64,000 nucleotides of DNA from Rhodanobacter sp. GTDB lineage: Bacteria > Pseudomonadota > Gammaproteobacteria > Xanthomonadales > Rhodanobacteraceae. Under the pieces are notes generated by a model. The model saw nothing but the letters and a program-made list of their open reading frames with translations. It was not told where the DNA came from and ran no database searches. The stretch covers positions 1 through 64,000 of the forward strand of contig JASBTI010000046.1 in the NCBI GenBank assembly GCA_030148505.1, written 5' to 3'. Below are positions 42,826 through 54,508 of this stretch, one piece after another. A program made the position numbers and the translations under genes. Every line of letters begins with the position of its first letter. Position 1 is the stretch's first letter.

Positions 42826-44220
42826 TCACAGCAGCGGGTCGAACAACCGTGCAACGTGCATCGCCACCCGTTGCAGATAGGGGGCTTCGCGGTAATCGCG
42901 TGGTTCTACCGCGCGGGCATGGCTGAAATCTGTTTCCAGCATGGCGGCCACTTCGGCGGCGAAGTGACGGTCGACGACCAAGGCGCTGACCTCGAAGTTG
43001 AGCCGGAATGAGCGGCTGTCCAGATTCATGCTGCCGATAGCTGCGCTGTCGTGGTCGATCAGCAACGCTTTCTGGTGCAGGAAACCGGGCTGGTAGCGAA
43101 ACATTCGGATGCCGGCGCACAGTGCATGATGGGCATGCAGGGTGGATGCCAGAAAGACGGTGCGGTGATCAGGGCGCGAGGGTATCAGCACGCGCACGTC
43201 GACACCGCGCAGCACGGCCAGCTGCAGCGCGACGAGTACGGCGTGGTCAGGCACGAAATACGGTGTGCTCAACCACAGCCGTTCGCGCGCCGCGTTGATG
43301 GCAGCGGTGAAAAACAGCGAGCCGGTTTCCTGAGTGTCGGCCGGTCCGCTGGCAACCATCAGGGCGCTGGCACCGTTGTCGCACGGTGGAGTGGTCAGCA
43401 TGGGCGGCTTGCTGCCAGTGATCCACTGCCAGTCATTGGCAAACAGTTGTTGCAGATCGGCTACGGCCGGACCCTGGATTTCGAGTTGGGTATCGCGCCA
43501 TGGTGCCAGCGGCGGTTTCAAGCCGAGGTACTCGTCGCCGACGTTGAGGCCGCCGATGAAGGCTCGTGCGCCGTCTACCACCAGGATCTTGCGGTGATTG
43601 CGAAAATTGAGCTGGAAGCGGTTGCGCCAGCGTCGGGTTGCAAACGGATGGATCGCCACACCGCCGGCGCGCAGCGTCTCCACATAATGTCGCGGCAAGT
43701 CGTGGCTGCCGACACTGTCGAACAACACACAAACGCGTACGCCAGCGGCGGCGCGCTGCAGCAGGAGCTGCTGCACGCGTCGGCCAAGATCGTCGTCGTG
43801 AAAGATGAAAAACTGCATCAGTAGGCTGTGTTCGGCTGCTGCCATCGCCGCAAGCATGACGTCGAAGGCGGCGTCGCCGTCGATCAGCAGGCGCACACGG
43901 TGGCCGCTGCGAAAAGGTCGGCCCTGGGTCGTGCTGATCGCCGCGAAACGCTCGCAACCGGGGTCGATCGGCGCGCTCTCGGCTGCTCCTGCGATCGCTG
44001 CCGGCAAGCCATTTTGATAACTGCCGAGGTAGCCGCGAAAACGGCTGGAGCCAAGGTACAGATAGGGAAGCAGGGTCAGATACGGCAGCATCATCAAACC
44101 CAGCGCCCAGCCGATGGCGCCCTGCGGCGTGCGGGTGTTCATCACCGCGTGCATTGCGGCGAACATCCCGAGCAGGTGGAACACCAACAGTCCGAGAGTG
44201 ATTACATCGGTCGAACTCAT
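42826..44220 (-). CDS. cls: Cardiolipin synthase
   Basis: This 464-aa protein has two N-terminal membrane helices (VITLGLLVFHLLGMFAAMHA, IGWALGLMMLPYLTLLPYLY) and two phospholipase D HKD motifs: HRKILVVDGARAFIGGLN and HQKALLIDHDSAAIGSMN. It joins two phosphatidylglycerols, or PG with PE, into cardiolipin in the inner membrane. The following leftward gene is separate; upstream on the same strand ends an FAD protein gene 4 nt away, so the two are probably cotranscribed. Confidence 0.93.
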   Translation of the reverse strand: MSSTDVITLGLLVFHLLGMFAAMHAVMNTRTPQGAIGWALGLMMLPYLTLLPYLYLGSSRFRGYLGSYQNGLPAAIAGAAESAPIDPGCERFAAISTTQGRPFRSGHRVRLLIDGDAAFDVMLAAMAAAEHSLLMQFFIFHDDDLGRRVQQLLLQRAAAGVRVCVLFDSVGSHDLPRHYVETLRAGGVAIHPFATRRWRNRFQLNFRNHRKILVVDGARAFIGGLNVGDEYLGLKPPLAPWRDTQLEIQGPAVADLQQLFANDWQWITGSKPPMLTTPPCDNGASALMVASGPADTQETGSLFFTAAINAARERLWLSTPYFVPDHAVLVALQLAVLRGVDVRVLIPSRPDHRTVFLASTLHAHHALCAGIRMFRYQPGFLHQKALLIDHDSAAIGSMNLDSRSFRLNFEVSALVVDRHFAAEVAAMLETDFSHARAVEPRDYREAPYLQRVAMHVARLFDPLL

Positions 44221-44224
44221 CGGA

Positions 44225-45583
44225 TCAGTTGGCCAGCAGCTGATCGGCCACTACTCGGGCCTGTTGCCTGATCTCCGGCATCGCGTTTGCCTCCCACAAC
44301 GTGCCACGCAGCAGCGCGCCGAGTGCGAATACGTGGGGCCAGGGACGGCCTTCGTGCAGCAGGCGTCCCTGGTTGTCCGCCATGACCCCGAGGCCGAGCG
44401 GGTCGGCGGCAATGTGAGCATTGGTCAATAGCTGACTGAGCAGGCGGTGGTCGGTGCGGCGTAGATCGATATCGGCACCGGTGCACTGGATGATCATGTC
44501 TGCCTGCAGCCGATGTGGTTGGCCCGCGTGGTTGATGACAAGCTGCAACACGTCGCCGTCACATTGCACCGATTGCGGACGCCCGCGGCGGCGGCGCAGC
44601 CGCCCCTGCCGCTCCAGTGCGGTGATGGTTTCGCTGACCGCTGGTGGCATGCGATGTCGTGCGCGCTCCCACGCCCAGCGCGCATGGCGCAGGAAACGTG
44701 CGCGTTGTTCGAGTGGCAAGTCGGTCCACAGGCTTGCCGTGTGGGGGCGTAGGCTGTCGATCAGGGCGCGCCATTGGGTACCCTGATCGATAGCCTCGCG
44801 CAAAAGGTGCAGCCAATAGCGGATATCCGGCACCTCCTGCATGGCCTCGATCAGTCCGGCACTATCCGGTGGCGCCGCTGCCGTGTTCATATGGCTTTCT
44901 GGAAGCAGGCCATGGCGTGAAATCGCGATGAATTCGGCCAGCGGCCAGCGGCTGGAGAGCTCCAGCACCACATCGATGGCGGTAGGCCCCATGCCGAGCA
45001 AAATGACCTTGCGAGGCGCCGCTTCGACGCGGTCATCGGCCAGCAGCGGCCATGGATCGACGACGTAGCGACCGCTGTCTAGGGCGGCCGGATCGACACC
45101 GGTCAGCGGGGTTGGCGGCAAAGTTCCCAACGCCAGCACAGCGGCATCCAGCTGATGTGCTTCCTCGCCATGCATGACGGTGACAGCGCCCGTTTCAGGG
45201 ACCAGGGCATCGACCATGACGGGAATAAGATGCACGTCGTGACCGTGCGCCTTGCCGCTCTGCAGCGCATGCGCGACTTCGACCTCCAAGTAGTCGCCAT
45301 AGCGATGGCGCGGCAGGAAATCGGTGCCCGCAATACCCGGATCGTCACGTTGCACGAAGTCGAGGAAGCTGCGTGCCTTGCCGGCGAACAGACTCATCGT
45401 GGCGGCGCGGACATCCAGCAGGTGACGTGCCGAACGCGTGCCATAGGCGACGCCGCGCACTGGCGCGCCGCTGCCGGTGTACCAGTCGAGATGCAGGAGG
45501 TGCGGGGACGGTCGCTGCAGCAACTCACCAAGCAGCGTAGCTGCCGCCGCACCGCCGCCGATGATCGCTACCCGTCGAAACAT
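44225..45583 (-). CDS. FAD/NAD(P)-binding oxidoreductase-like protein
   Basis: A 452-aa protein with an N-terminal dinucleotide fold (VAIIGGGAAAATLLGELL) and a second one in the middle (VILLGMGPTAIDVVLELSSR). RGVAYGTRSARHLLDVRAAT is typical of the NAD_binding_9 family. The reaction is unknown; relatives occur in redox and secondary-metabolite pathways. Ribosome site GGGGAG precedes ATG 45583. It lies 4 nt before the cardiolipin synthase gene, suggesting an operon. The upstream 270 nt are shared with a divergent secreted-protein gene. Confidence 0.85.
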   Translation of the reverse strand: MFRRVAIIGGGAAAATLLGELLQRPSPHLLHLDWYTGSGAPVRGVAYGTRSARHLLDVRAATMSLFAGKARSFLDFVQRDDPGIAGTDFLPRHRYGDYLEVEVAHALQSGKAHGHDVHLIPVMVDALVPETGAVTVMHGEEAHQLDAAVLALGTLPPTPLTGVDPAALDSGRYVVDPWPLLADDRVEAAPRKVILLGMGPTAIDVVLELSSRWPLAEFIAISRHGLLPESHMNTAAAPPDSAGLIEAMQEVPDIRYWLHLLREAIDQGTQWRALIDSLRPHTASLWTDLPLEQRARFLRHARWAWERARHRMPPAVSETITALERQGRLRRRRGRPQSVQCDGDVLQLVINHAGQPHRLQADMIIQCTGADIDLRRTDHRLLSQLLTNAHIAADPLGLGVMADNQGRLLHEGRPWPHVFALGALLRGTLWEANAMPEIRQQARVVADQLLAN

Positions 45584-45856
45584 GACACTCCCCGGATTGA
45601 GTGATATGTGGCGTGGATCGGCTGTTCAAGCAACCGGCACGGCACCGCCGGCAGGCTGGTTACTGTGACAGATCAGCTCCCTGGCCGTGAAGTGGGGGTG
45701 ATTTGCGCGAATCTCGTCGGTATCGGATCCAGGCCGGATGGCGCGCGGTCCGCTCGACGCCTGATATGAAGGGCTACGATGGGGCGGATCTACAGTTGCT
45801 CGGCTCTGCCACAATCCAATGCTGGCGATCTGCCATGTGAGCAGGAGGGTAGCGAT

Positions 45857-46297
45857 ATGAAGAGGATGCGATGGGCAACTGCCGTGGTGCTGGTGTTTGC
45901 CGGACTGGTGACGGCTGTTCCGTCCGCTCGCGCCGTCGACCTGTCTTGTCGGATGACCTTCCAGATGGGAGGTTGGTCGTTGTTCTACAAGACGGCCAGT
46001 GGCTCGGGTACGGTGACCTGCAACAACGGCCAGAGCATGCATGTGAAGTTGCGCGCCAAAGGGGGTGGCCTGACCTTTGGCAAAACCCGTATCGATCATG
46101 GCATTGGCCGCTTCACCGGTGTCTCGGATATCCACGACATCCTGGGACACTATGCCAACGCCGAGGCGCATGCTGGCGCAGAGAAGTCGGTCGACGCCCA
46201 GGTGGTGACCAAGGGCAGCATCTCGCTGGCACTCAGCGGCAAGGGCCAGGGTTGGAATCTTGGCGTAGCTTTCGGTGCGTTCATCATCGAGCGGTGA
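45857..46297 (+). CDS. Secreted hypothetical protein (146 aa)
   Basis: Signal peptide MRWATAVVLVFAGLVTAVPS is cut near ARA. The mature part has two Cys (LSCRMTF, VTCNNGQ) that could form a disulphide, and glycine-rich beta strands such as ASGSGTVTCNNGQSMHVKLR and GKGQGWNLGVAFGAFIIER. It resembles small periplasmic or outer-membrane-associated hypothetical proteins (DUF992/DUF1134-like), but I cannot fix a family. A strong ribosome site (AGGAGGG) precedes ATG 45857. Confidence 0.7.
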   Translation: MKRMRWATAVVLVFAGLVTAVPSARAVDLSCRMTFQMGGWSLFYKTASGSGTVTCNNGQSMHVKLRAKGGGLTFGKTRIDHGIGRFTGVSDIHDILGHYANAEAHAGAEKSVDAQVVTKGSISLALSGKGQGWNLGVAFGAFIIER

Positions 46298-46369
46298 GCC
46301 AGTTCGGCAGCTCCTTGGTGTGGCCAGGAGCTTCGCAGCATGTGATGGCGGGCCGTCACCCGCAACGGC

Positions 46370-46419
46370 GCCCTGCTGTTCGGCTGACGGCATGGATTCC
46401 GTCAGCCGAACAGCAGGGC
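46370..46419. repeat. 21-bp perfect inverted repeat at the end of the DUF456 gene
   Basis: The arms are 46370-46390 and 46399-46419 with an 8-nt loop (CATGGATT). The arms begin GCCCTGCTGTTCGG and are exact reverse complements. The right arm contains the last codons and TGA (46402-46404) of the leftward DUF456 gene. The stem would be very stable. No T-run follows on the minus strand, so it may act as a bidirectional transcript-end or mRNA-protecting structure for the two convergent genes. Confidence 0.85.
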
Positions 46420-46884
46420 TACGCCGAACAGGCCTACCATCACGAACGAGATCACCAGTTTGACCAGCGCGCCGAGCAGCAGACCGACCCAGGTGCCGAT
46501 ACCGACATGGGTCGAACGCAGCACGCTGGTACCGGAAGACAATTCGCCGAGCAAGGCGCCAGCAAAAGGCCCCAGCAGCAAACCCGGGATGCCGAAGAAC
46601 ATCCCGACCAGGGTGCCCAGGCTGGCACCCCACAAGGCCGCGGAACTGGCGCCGACGCGTTTGGCACCGAAGGCGGCGGCGATGAAGTCGACGGCCACGC
46701 CGAACGCGCCCAGGGAACCGATAGCCAGCAGCCACCACAGCCCGAGGTGACGGTAGTGATCCACCGCGGCGACCAGCCAGATACCGCCGAAGACCATCGG
46801 GATTCCGGGCAACGCTGGCAGTGCGGTGCCCGCCAGACCGCCGAGGATCAGCATGGCCGCGAGCAGGTAGAGGGCTACGTCCAT
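46402..46884 (-). CDS. DUF456-family membrane protein
   Basis: A 160-aa protein with about five glycine-rich membrane segments: ALYLLAAMLILGGLAGTALP, ALPGIPMVFGGIWLVAA, LGTLVGMFFGIPGLLLGPFA and KLVISFVMVGLFGVALLFG. The PALPGIPMVFGG and GIPGLLLGPFAGALLGEL segments are typical of DUF456. Unknown function, inner membrane. The start is ATG 46884. Its last residues are encoded by one arm of a 21-bp inverted repeat. Confidence 0.85.
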   Translation of the reverse strand: MDVALYLLAAMLILGGLAGTALPALPGIPMVFGGIWLVAAVDHYRHLGLWWLLAIGSLGAFGVAVDFIAAAFGAKRVGASSAALWGASLGTLVGMFFGIPGLLLGPFAGALLGELSSGTSVLRSTHVGIGTWVGLLLGALVKLVISFVMVGLFGVALLFG

Positions 46885-47000
46885 GACTGCGCTATCGCTG
46901 GGGTCATTGGGTCCTCGATGCGTATTTCCGGTCGGAGCGCACCCTGTGCGCGACTGTTTTACGCGCGGTGACGAAGCGCAATTGCATACAGGGTACACCC

Positions 47001-47777
47001 CTACCGTTCAACAAAAGCCCGCTCGATCACGTAGTCCCCTGGCTCGCGTGTGCGCGGTGAGGCGTGGAAGCCACGGCCGTCGAGCAGGGTACCAAGATCG
47101 TCGAGCATCGCCGGACTGCCGCACAGCATGACGCGATCTGTGGTGGCATTCAGTGGTGGCAATCCGGTGGCCTCGCTCATGAGGCCGTCGACAATGGCGT
47201 CGGTGATGCGCCCGCGGTGGCGGAACGGCTCGCGGGTGACGGTGGGATAATAGATCAGCTTCTCGCGTACCAGCTCACCGAGGTATTCGTGGCGTGGAAG
47301 TTCCCGTTCGAGATATTCGGCATATGCCAGATCCTCGATATGGCGCACGCCATGGGCCAGCACGATCTTGTCGAAGCGCTCGTAGGTCTCCGGATCGCGG
47401 ATGATGCTGAGAAACGGCGCCAGACCGGTTCCGGTGCCAAGCAGGTAGAGGTGTTTGCCAGGCTTCAGGTCGTTGAGCACCAGGGTGCCGGTCGGCTTGC
47501 GGCTGACAATCAACGGGTCACCCGGTTGCAGATGTTGCAGGCGCGAGGTGAGCGGGCCTTGCGGCACCTTGATCGAAAAGAACTCCAGGTGCTCCTCCCA
47601 GTTGGCACTGGCGATCGAGTAGGCGCGCAACAAGGGTCGGCCCTCGGTTTCCAGGCCAATCATCACGAACTGGCCACTGTCGAAGCGAAAGCCGGGATCG
47701 CGGGTGGTGCGGAAGCTGAAAAGGCTGTCGTTCCAGTGATGCACGTCGATCACGTGCTCGCTTGCCATTGCCACCAT
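47001..47777 (-). CDS. fpr: Ferredoxin/flavodoxin-NADP+ reductase
   Basis: This 258-aa protein has an FAD domain with LRAYSIAS and an NADP domain with LLGTGTGLAPFLSIIRDPET and VMLCGSPAMLDDL, ending VIERAFVER as in the bacterial Fpr type. It transfers electrons between NADPH and ferredoxin or flavodoxin in the cytoplasm, which supports Fe-S enzymes such as ThiC and oxidative-stress repair. ATG 47777 or 47768 could be the start; neither has a good ribosome site. Confidence 0.93.
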   Translation of the reverse strand: MVAMASEHVIDVHHWNDSLFSFRTTRDPGFRFDSGQFVMIGLETEGRPLLRAYSIASANWEEHLEFFSIKVPQGPLTSRLQHLQPGDPLIVSRKPTGTLVLNDLKPGKHLYLLGTGTGLAPFLSIIRDPETYERFDKIVLAHGVRHIEDLAYAEYLERELPRHEYLGELVREKLIYYPTVTREPFRHRGRITDAIVDGLMSEATGLPPLNATTDRVMLCGSPAMLDDLGTLLDGRGFHASPRTREPGDYVIERAFVER

Positions 47778-48028
47778 GGGGGATCGGTCTCATGTCGTTG
47801 GGGTATTGGGTCGTCCGGGGGCCGACGCCAAGCGCAGCCGGCCGCCTGGGGCGTGGTCTTCGTGGCCGGATCGGCGGCGGGCGGCAGCGCCCAAAGGGTA
47901 CGCGAATCGGCGCCACGACGCTTGCGACAACCGGTCGCGGCGGACCATAGCTCCCGTCGCCAAGACATGCGGCTGGCAAGCTTTTATCCGGAGCGGTGAG
48001 TAGCGGATGCCACACGACGTCAGCCTGG

Positions 48029-48874
48029 TCATTGGTCCGAGCGGCCACGGTGCAGGTGATTGACCGGGCCAGCGCCTTGGCCGTAGACGAGCTGCCGCCC
48101 CGTGTCGATGGCATCGCCCAGGTAGGTCTTTGCCTGCTCGATCGCTGCGCCCAATGGCGCACCCCGGACGATGCCGGCGACGATGGCTGCCGACAAGGTG
48201 CAACCGGTTCCGTGGAGGTTGTCGCTGGCTACCCGGCGCGCGACGAAACGCCGGGTAGCAGCGCGAGTCACCAATACGTCCACTGCCTCGGCAAGCCTCG
48301 CATGGCCCCCTTTCATCAGTACCGCACGGGGCCCCAGATCCAGCAGCGCGCGTCCCTGCTCGACCATCTCGGCTTCATTCGATGCCCATGTCGTTTGCAG
48401 CAGTGCGGCAGCCTCGGCGAGGTTGGGTGTGAGGCAGTCGGTGAGGGGAAGCAGGTCGGAAATCAGCCCGTTCACGGCGTGTTGAGACAACAGGCAGGTA
48501 CCGGAGGAGGCGGCCAGCACCGGATCGAGCACCACAAAGGCGGGCCGATAGCGGCGGAGGCTGGCAACGACAACCTCGACGGTGGCGACGTCCCCCAGCA
48601 TGCCCAGCTTGACCGCGCGAATATCCAGATCGTCGAAGACCGCCTCCAGCTGTGCCGCCACGACCTGAGGGGGGACGATGTGGACGGCGCGGATGCCGCA
48701 GGTGTTCTGCGCGGTCACCGCGGTCAGTACCGTCGCGCCGTAGACGCCCAGGGCGGAAAAAGTTTTCAGGTCGGCCTGGATGCCGGCGCCGCCGCTGGAG
48801 TCGGAGCCGGCGATGGAAAGCGCGACCGGCACGCGCTGCGCGGGTACGGTAGCTCGACGAGGTGGCATATTCAT
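48029..48874 (-). CDS. thiD: Hydroxymethylpyrimidine (phosphate) kinase ThiD
   Basis: A 281-aa ribokinase-fold enzyme. It has [46 protein letters not shown] and the catalytic [13 protein letters not shown]. It phosphorylates HMP to HMP-P and HMP-PP for thiamine synthesis. ATG 48874 overlaps the stop of thiF (ATGA). It is the last gene of the thiamine operon. Confidence 0.94.
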   Translation of the reverse strand: MNMPPRRATVPAQRVPVALSIAGSDSSGGAGIQADLKTFSALGVYGATVLTAVTAQNTCGIRAVHIVPPQVVAAQLEAVFDDLDIRAVKLGMLGDVATVEVVVASLRRYRPAFVVLDPVLAASSGTCLLSQHAVNGLISDLLPLTDCLTPNLAEAAALLQTTWASNEAEMVEQGRALLDLGPRAVLMKGGHARLAEAVDVLVTRAATRRFVARRVASDNLHGTGCTLSAAIVAGIVRGAPLGAAIEQAKTYLGDAIDTGRQLVYGQGAGPVNHLHRGRSDQ

Positions 48875-49857
48875 GGCGTCCAGTCCGCGAGCGCCACCAG
48901 CGCCAGATCGGTTTGACCCGCGTCGGCGAGACGTCTGGCGGCGCGCCACGCGCGCAATCCGCTGTGACAGCACAGGACAATTCGTCCGCGCGGCGCGGGC
49001 ACCTCGGCCAGCAAGCTGTCGATGGTCTCGACGGTAAACCGCCGGGCGGCGCCGAAAGGCGATACCGGCGCCTCGTCGAGAGTTCTCAGATCAACCACCA
49101 GGTCGTCGTCGTTCACCGTGGCGGGCGCGATGTAGCGAGCAAAAACGTTTGCGGGCTCGGGGGCGTGGTGGAAGCTGAATCCGCCAAAGGCCAGGCGTCC
49201 GGCTTCGAACGTGAGCAGACGGCCAAGCGGCGAAGGCGCCATGCCGAGAATCAACTGCAATACGAACTGCGCTTGCAGGCTGCCGATGATCGCCACTGTG
49301 CTGCCCAGCACGCCGGCGCTGGTGCAATTCGTTGTCTGGGAAGGCATTTCGGGAAACACGGCACGGTAGCTCGGTGCGCCGCCGCAGAACGCACCTACAT
49401 ATCCGGCCAGCCCGACCGCCGAAGCGCTGACCAGGGGTTTGCCGAGCGGCTGGCAGGTATCGCTGAGGATGTAGGTGACGGCCAGACTGTCGGCGGCATC
49501 GACGACCACATCAACATCGGCGACGTATCGTGCGGCATTCTCCGGCGTCAGCCGTTCGGCCACGGCCGCGACCTCGATTTCGGGATTGAAGCGGATCAGC
49601 GCGGCCCGCGCGGCAGACACTTTCAGCGATCCGATATCGGCCATTGTGTAAAGCGGCTGACGATGGAGATTGGTCTCCTCGACGCGGTCGTGGTCGAGCA
49701 TCACGAGGCGGCCGACGCCGGCACCGGCGAGATACTGCAGGACCGGGCAACCGAGGCCGCCGGCCCCGACCACGAGCACGCGGGCGGCGGCCAGGCGCGC
49801 CTGACCGTCGACACCGACATCCGGCAGCACCCTCTGCCGCGCATACCGATCGGTCAT
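48871..49857 (-). CDS. thiF: ThiF/MoeB-type adenylyltransferase fused to a rhodanese-like domain
   Basis: This 328-aa protein has an N-terminal E1-like domain: [45 protein letters not shown] and [22 protein letters not shown]-terminal rhodanese-like domain follows, with persulphide loop [13 protein letters not shown]. It adenylates the ThiS C-terminus and may receive sulphur itself. The zinc CxxC pairs of MoeB appear absent. Its ATG overlaps the stop of thiE, and its stop overlaps thiD. Confidence 0.9.
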   Translation of the reverse strand: MTDRYARQRVLPDVGVDGQARLAAARVLVVGAGGLGCPVLQYLAGAGVGRLVMLDHDRVEETNLHRQPLYTMADIGSLKVSAARAALIRFNPEIEVAAVAERLTPENAARYVADVDVVVDAADSLAVTYILSDTCQPLGKPLVSASAVGLAGYVGAFCGGAPSYRAVFPEMPSQTTNCTSAGVLGSTVAIIGSLQAQFVLQLILGMAPSPLGRLLTFEAGRLAFGGFSFHHAPEPANVFARYIAPATVNDDDLVVDLRTLDEAPVSPFGAARRFTVETIDSLLAEVPAPRGRIVLCCHSGLRAWRAARRLADAGQTDLALVALADWTP

Positions 49858-50462
49858 GTCGCAACCTTGGTTGCTTCGATCCACGCCGCGGTGCGTGCCA
49901 GGGGATCGGGGTGGCGGATCACATCGCTGACCATGGCCACGCAATCGGCACCGGCGCGCAGGCACGCGGGGCCGCGTTCCAGGGTGATGCCGCCGATCGT
50001 CACCAGCGGGCGGGCACCGATGAGCCGCTTCCACTCGCCGATGCGCTCCAGTCCCTGCGGCGCCCAGGGCATCACCTTCAGCGTGGTGGGATAGATCGGA
50101 CCAAGCGCGACGTAGTCCGGTTGCAGCGAGAGGGCGCGATCGAGCTCGGCGTGGTCGTGCGTGCTGATGCCGAGCCTGACGGCCTTGGCGCGGATTGCCT
50201 TCAGGTCGGCACCATCGAGATCCGTCTGACCGAGATGAATGAAATCGGCGCCTTCGGCTAGGGCGAGCTGCCAATGGTCGTTGACCACCAGCTGTGCCCC
50301 ATGACGGGCGCATATCGCTACGGCATCGCGAATTTCCCCACGGATGCTGTCAGCGGCTCCTTCCTTAATGCGCAGCTGTATCAGCTTCACCCCGGCCGGT
50401 ACGATGCGTCGAACCCATGCGACCGAGTCGACGACAGGGTAGAACGGCGCCAGCGTCGTCAT
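49854..50462 (-). CDS. thiE: Thiamine-phosphate synthase
   Basis: A 202-aa TIM-barrel enzyme. It has [10 protein letters not shown] near the N-terminus, [29 protein letters not shown] and [10 protein letters not shown]. It couples HMP-PP and thiazole phosphate to make thiamine phosphate. ATG 50462 overlaps the thiG stop. The length agrees with the family. Confidence 0.94.
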   Translation of the reverse strand: MTTLAPFYPVVDSVAWVRRIVPAGVKLIQLRIKEGAADSIRGEIRDAVAICARHGAQLVVNDHWQLALAEGADFIHLGQTDLDGADLKAIRAKAVRLGISTHDHAELDRALSLQPDYVALGPIYPTTLKVMPWAPQGLERIGEWKRLIGARPLVTIGGITLERGPACLRAGADCVAMVSDVIRHPDPLARTAAWIEATKVAT

Positions 50463-51232
50463 TCGAGCGAGGCCTTGCCGATCATCGGTGTCGATGGCGC
50501 GGCCATGTCGCGGGGTTCCATCGGTGCGGCGAGATACGCCGCGCGGCCGGCCTCGACCGCCTTGGCGAAAGCCCCCGCCATGGCTGTCGGATCACCGGCC
50601 AGGGCTACCGCAGTGTTCAACAGCACGGCGTCATAACCAAGCTCCATCGCGGCGGCGGCGTGGGAGGGCAGGCCGATACCGGCATCGACAATCAGCGGCA
50701 CTTCGGGGAAATGGGCGCGCAACGTGCGCAGGCCAAACACATTGTTCAGACCCTTGCCGCTGCCGATGGGTGAAGCCCAGGGCATCAGTACCCGGCAACC
50801 GGCCTCGAGCAGCCGTTCGGCGACGACCAGATCTTCGGTGGTATAGGGAAAGACCTCAAAGCCGTCGCCGGCGAGGATGGTCGCGGCCTCAACTAGGCCG
50901 AAGACATCGGGCTGCAGCGTATCGGCGTCGCCGATGACCTCGAGCTTGATCCAAGACGTGCCGAAGACGTCGCGTGCCATCTGGGCGGTCGTCACGGCCT
51001 CCTTGACCGAGTAGCAGCCGGCGGTATTGGGCAGGATCCTTACGCCGAGGCCACGGATCATCGCCCAGAAATCCTGGCCACTGCGCTGCGAACCGGATTC
51101 ACGGCGGAGCGAAACGGTGACAACCCCGGTACCGGATGCCGTCACGGCTTCGGTCATGATCGCTGGCGACGGGTATTTTCCCGTTCCCAGCAGCAGCCTC
51201 GATGCGATCTCGACACCATAAAGATCCATCAT
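50459..51232 (-). CDS. thiG: Thiazole synthase ThiG
   Basis: This 257-aa TIM-barrel protein has [30 protein letters not shown], the Schiff-base Lys in [10 protein letters not shown] and [20 protein letters not shown]. It builds the thiazole ring from deoxyxylulose phosphate, dehydroglycine (from ThiO) and ThiS thiocarboxylate. ATG 51232 follows the thiS stop with no gap (TGA-ATG). Confidence 0.95.
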   Translation of the reverse strand: MMDLYGVEIASRLLLGTGKYPSPAIMTEAVTASGTGVVTVSLRRESGSQRSGQDFWAMIRGLGVRILPNTAGCYSVKEAVTTAQMARDVFGTSWIKLEVIGDADTLQPDVFGLVEAATILAGDGFEVFPYTTEDLVVAERLLEAGCRVLMPWASPIGSGKGLNNVFGLRTLRAHFPEVPLIVDAGIGLPSHAAAAMELGYDAVLLNTAVALAGDPTAMAGAFAKAVEAGRAAYLAAPMEPRDMAAPSTPMIGKASLE

Positions 51233-51410
51233 TCAGCCTCCCTGCATCGGCGCGACAATTTCGAGTTCGTCGCCTTCAGCGAGCACGGTCGAAGGGCGAG
51301 CGGCGGCGGCTACAAAGTGGCCATTGATGGCCGTCGCAATGATGGCATCGGTATAGCCGAGCTCGTCCAGCGCCGCCGCGAGCAGGGTCGAGCGCACCTC
51401 GCGCCCGACG

Positions 51411-51430
<20 letters not shown>
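51233..51430 (-). CDS. thiS: Sulphur-carrier protein ThiS
   Basis: A 65-aa ubiquitin-like protein starting MKITVNDVGREV and ending EIVAPMQGG. The C-terminal Gly-Gly is the site of adenylation and thiocarboxylation. ATG 51430 lies inside the 3' end of thiO (20-nt overlap), so translation is likely coupled. Confidence 0.94.
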
Positions 51431-54286
<2,856 letters not shown>

Positions 54287-54344
54287 GGGATTGACGATGT
54301 AGACGATGTAAGGGTGGGCGTCTGATGCTGGGCAGCCCGACCGC

Positions 54345-54432
54345 CCTTATTCCCGTTCCTCCGCCGGCATGACCCGGATCAGGTTCAAGGGTCAGCTCGC
54401 GCTATCTCAGCCCCTCGCAGGGCACCCCTCGG
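54345..54432 (-). promoter_or_regulatory. TPP riboswitch (THI element)
   Basis: On the minus strand the conserved THI-box is read: GAGGGGTGCC, then CTGAGA, then ACCCTTGAACCTGATCCGGG and GCCGGCGGAGG. These are the landmarks of the TPP aptamer. It lies 89 nt upstream of thiC and represses the operon when thiamine pyrophosphate is present. Confidence 0.96.
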
Positions 54433-54508
54433 AATATGCGTAGAGTGGATCGCGGGCGAGATGCTGTCAACTTCGAACGGGAATTTGACGGGGCAACGGC
54501 GCAAACTC

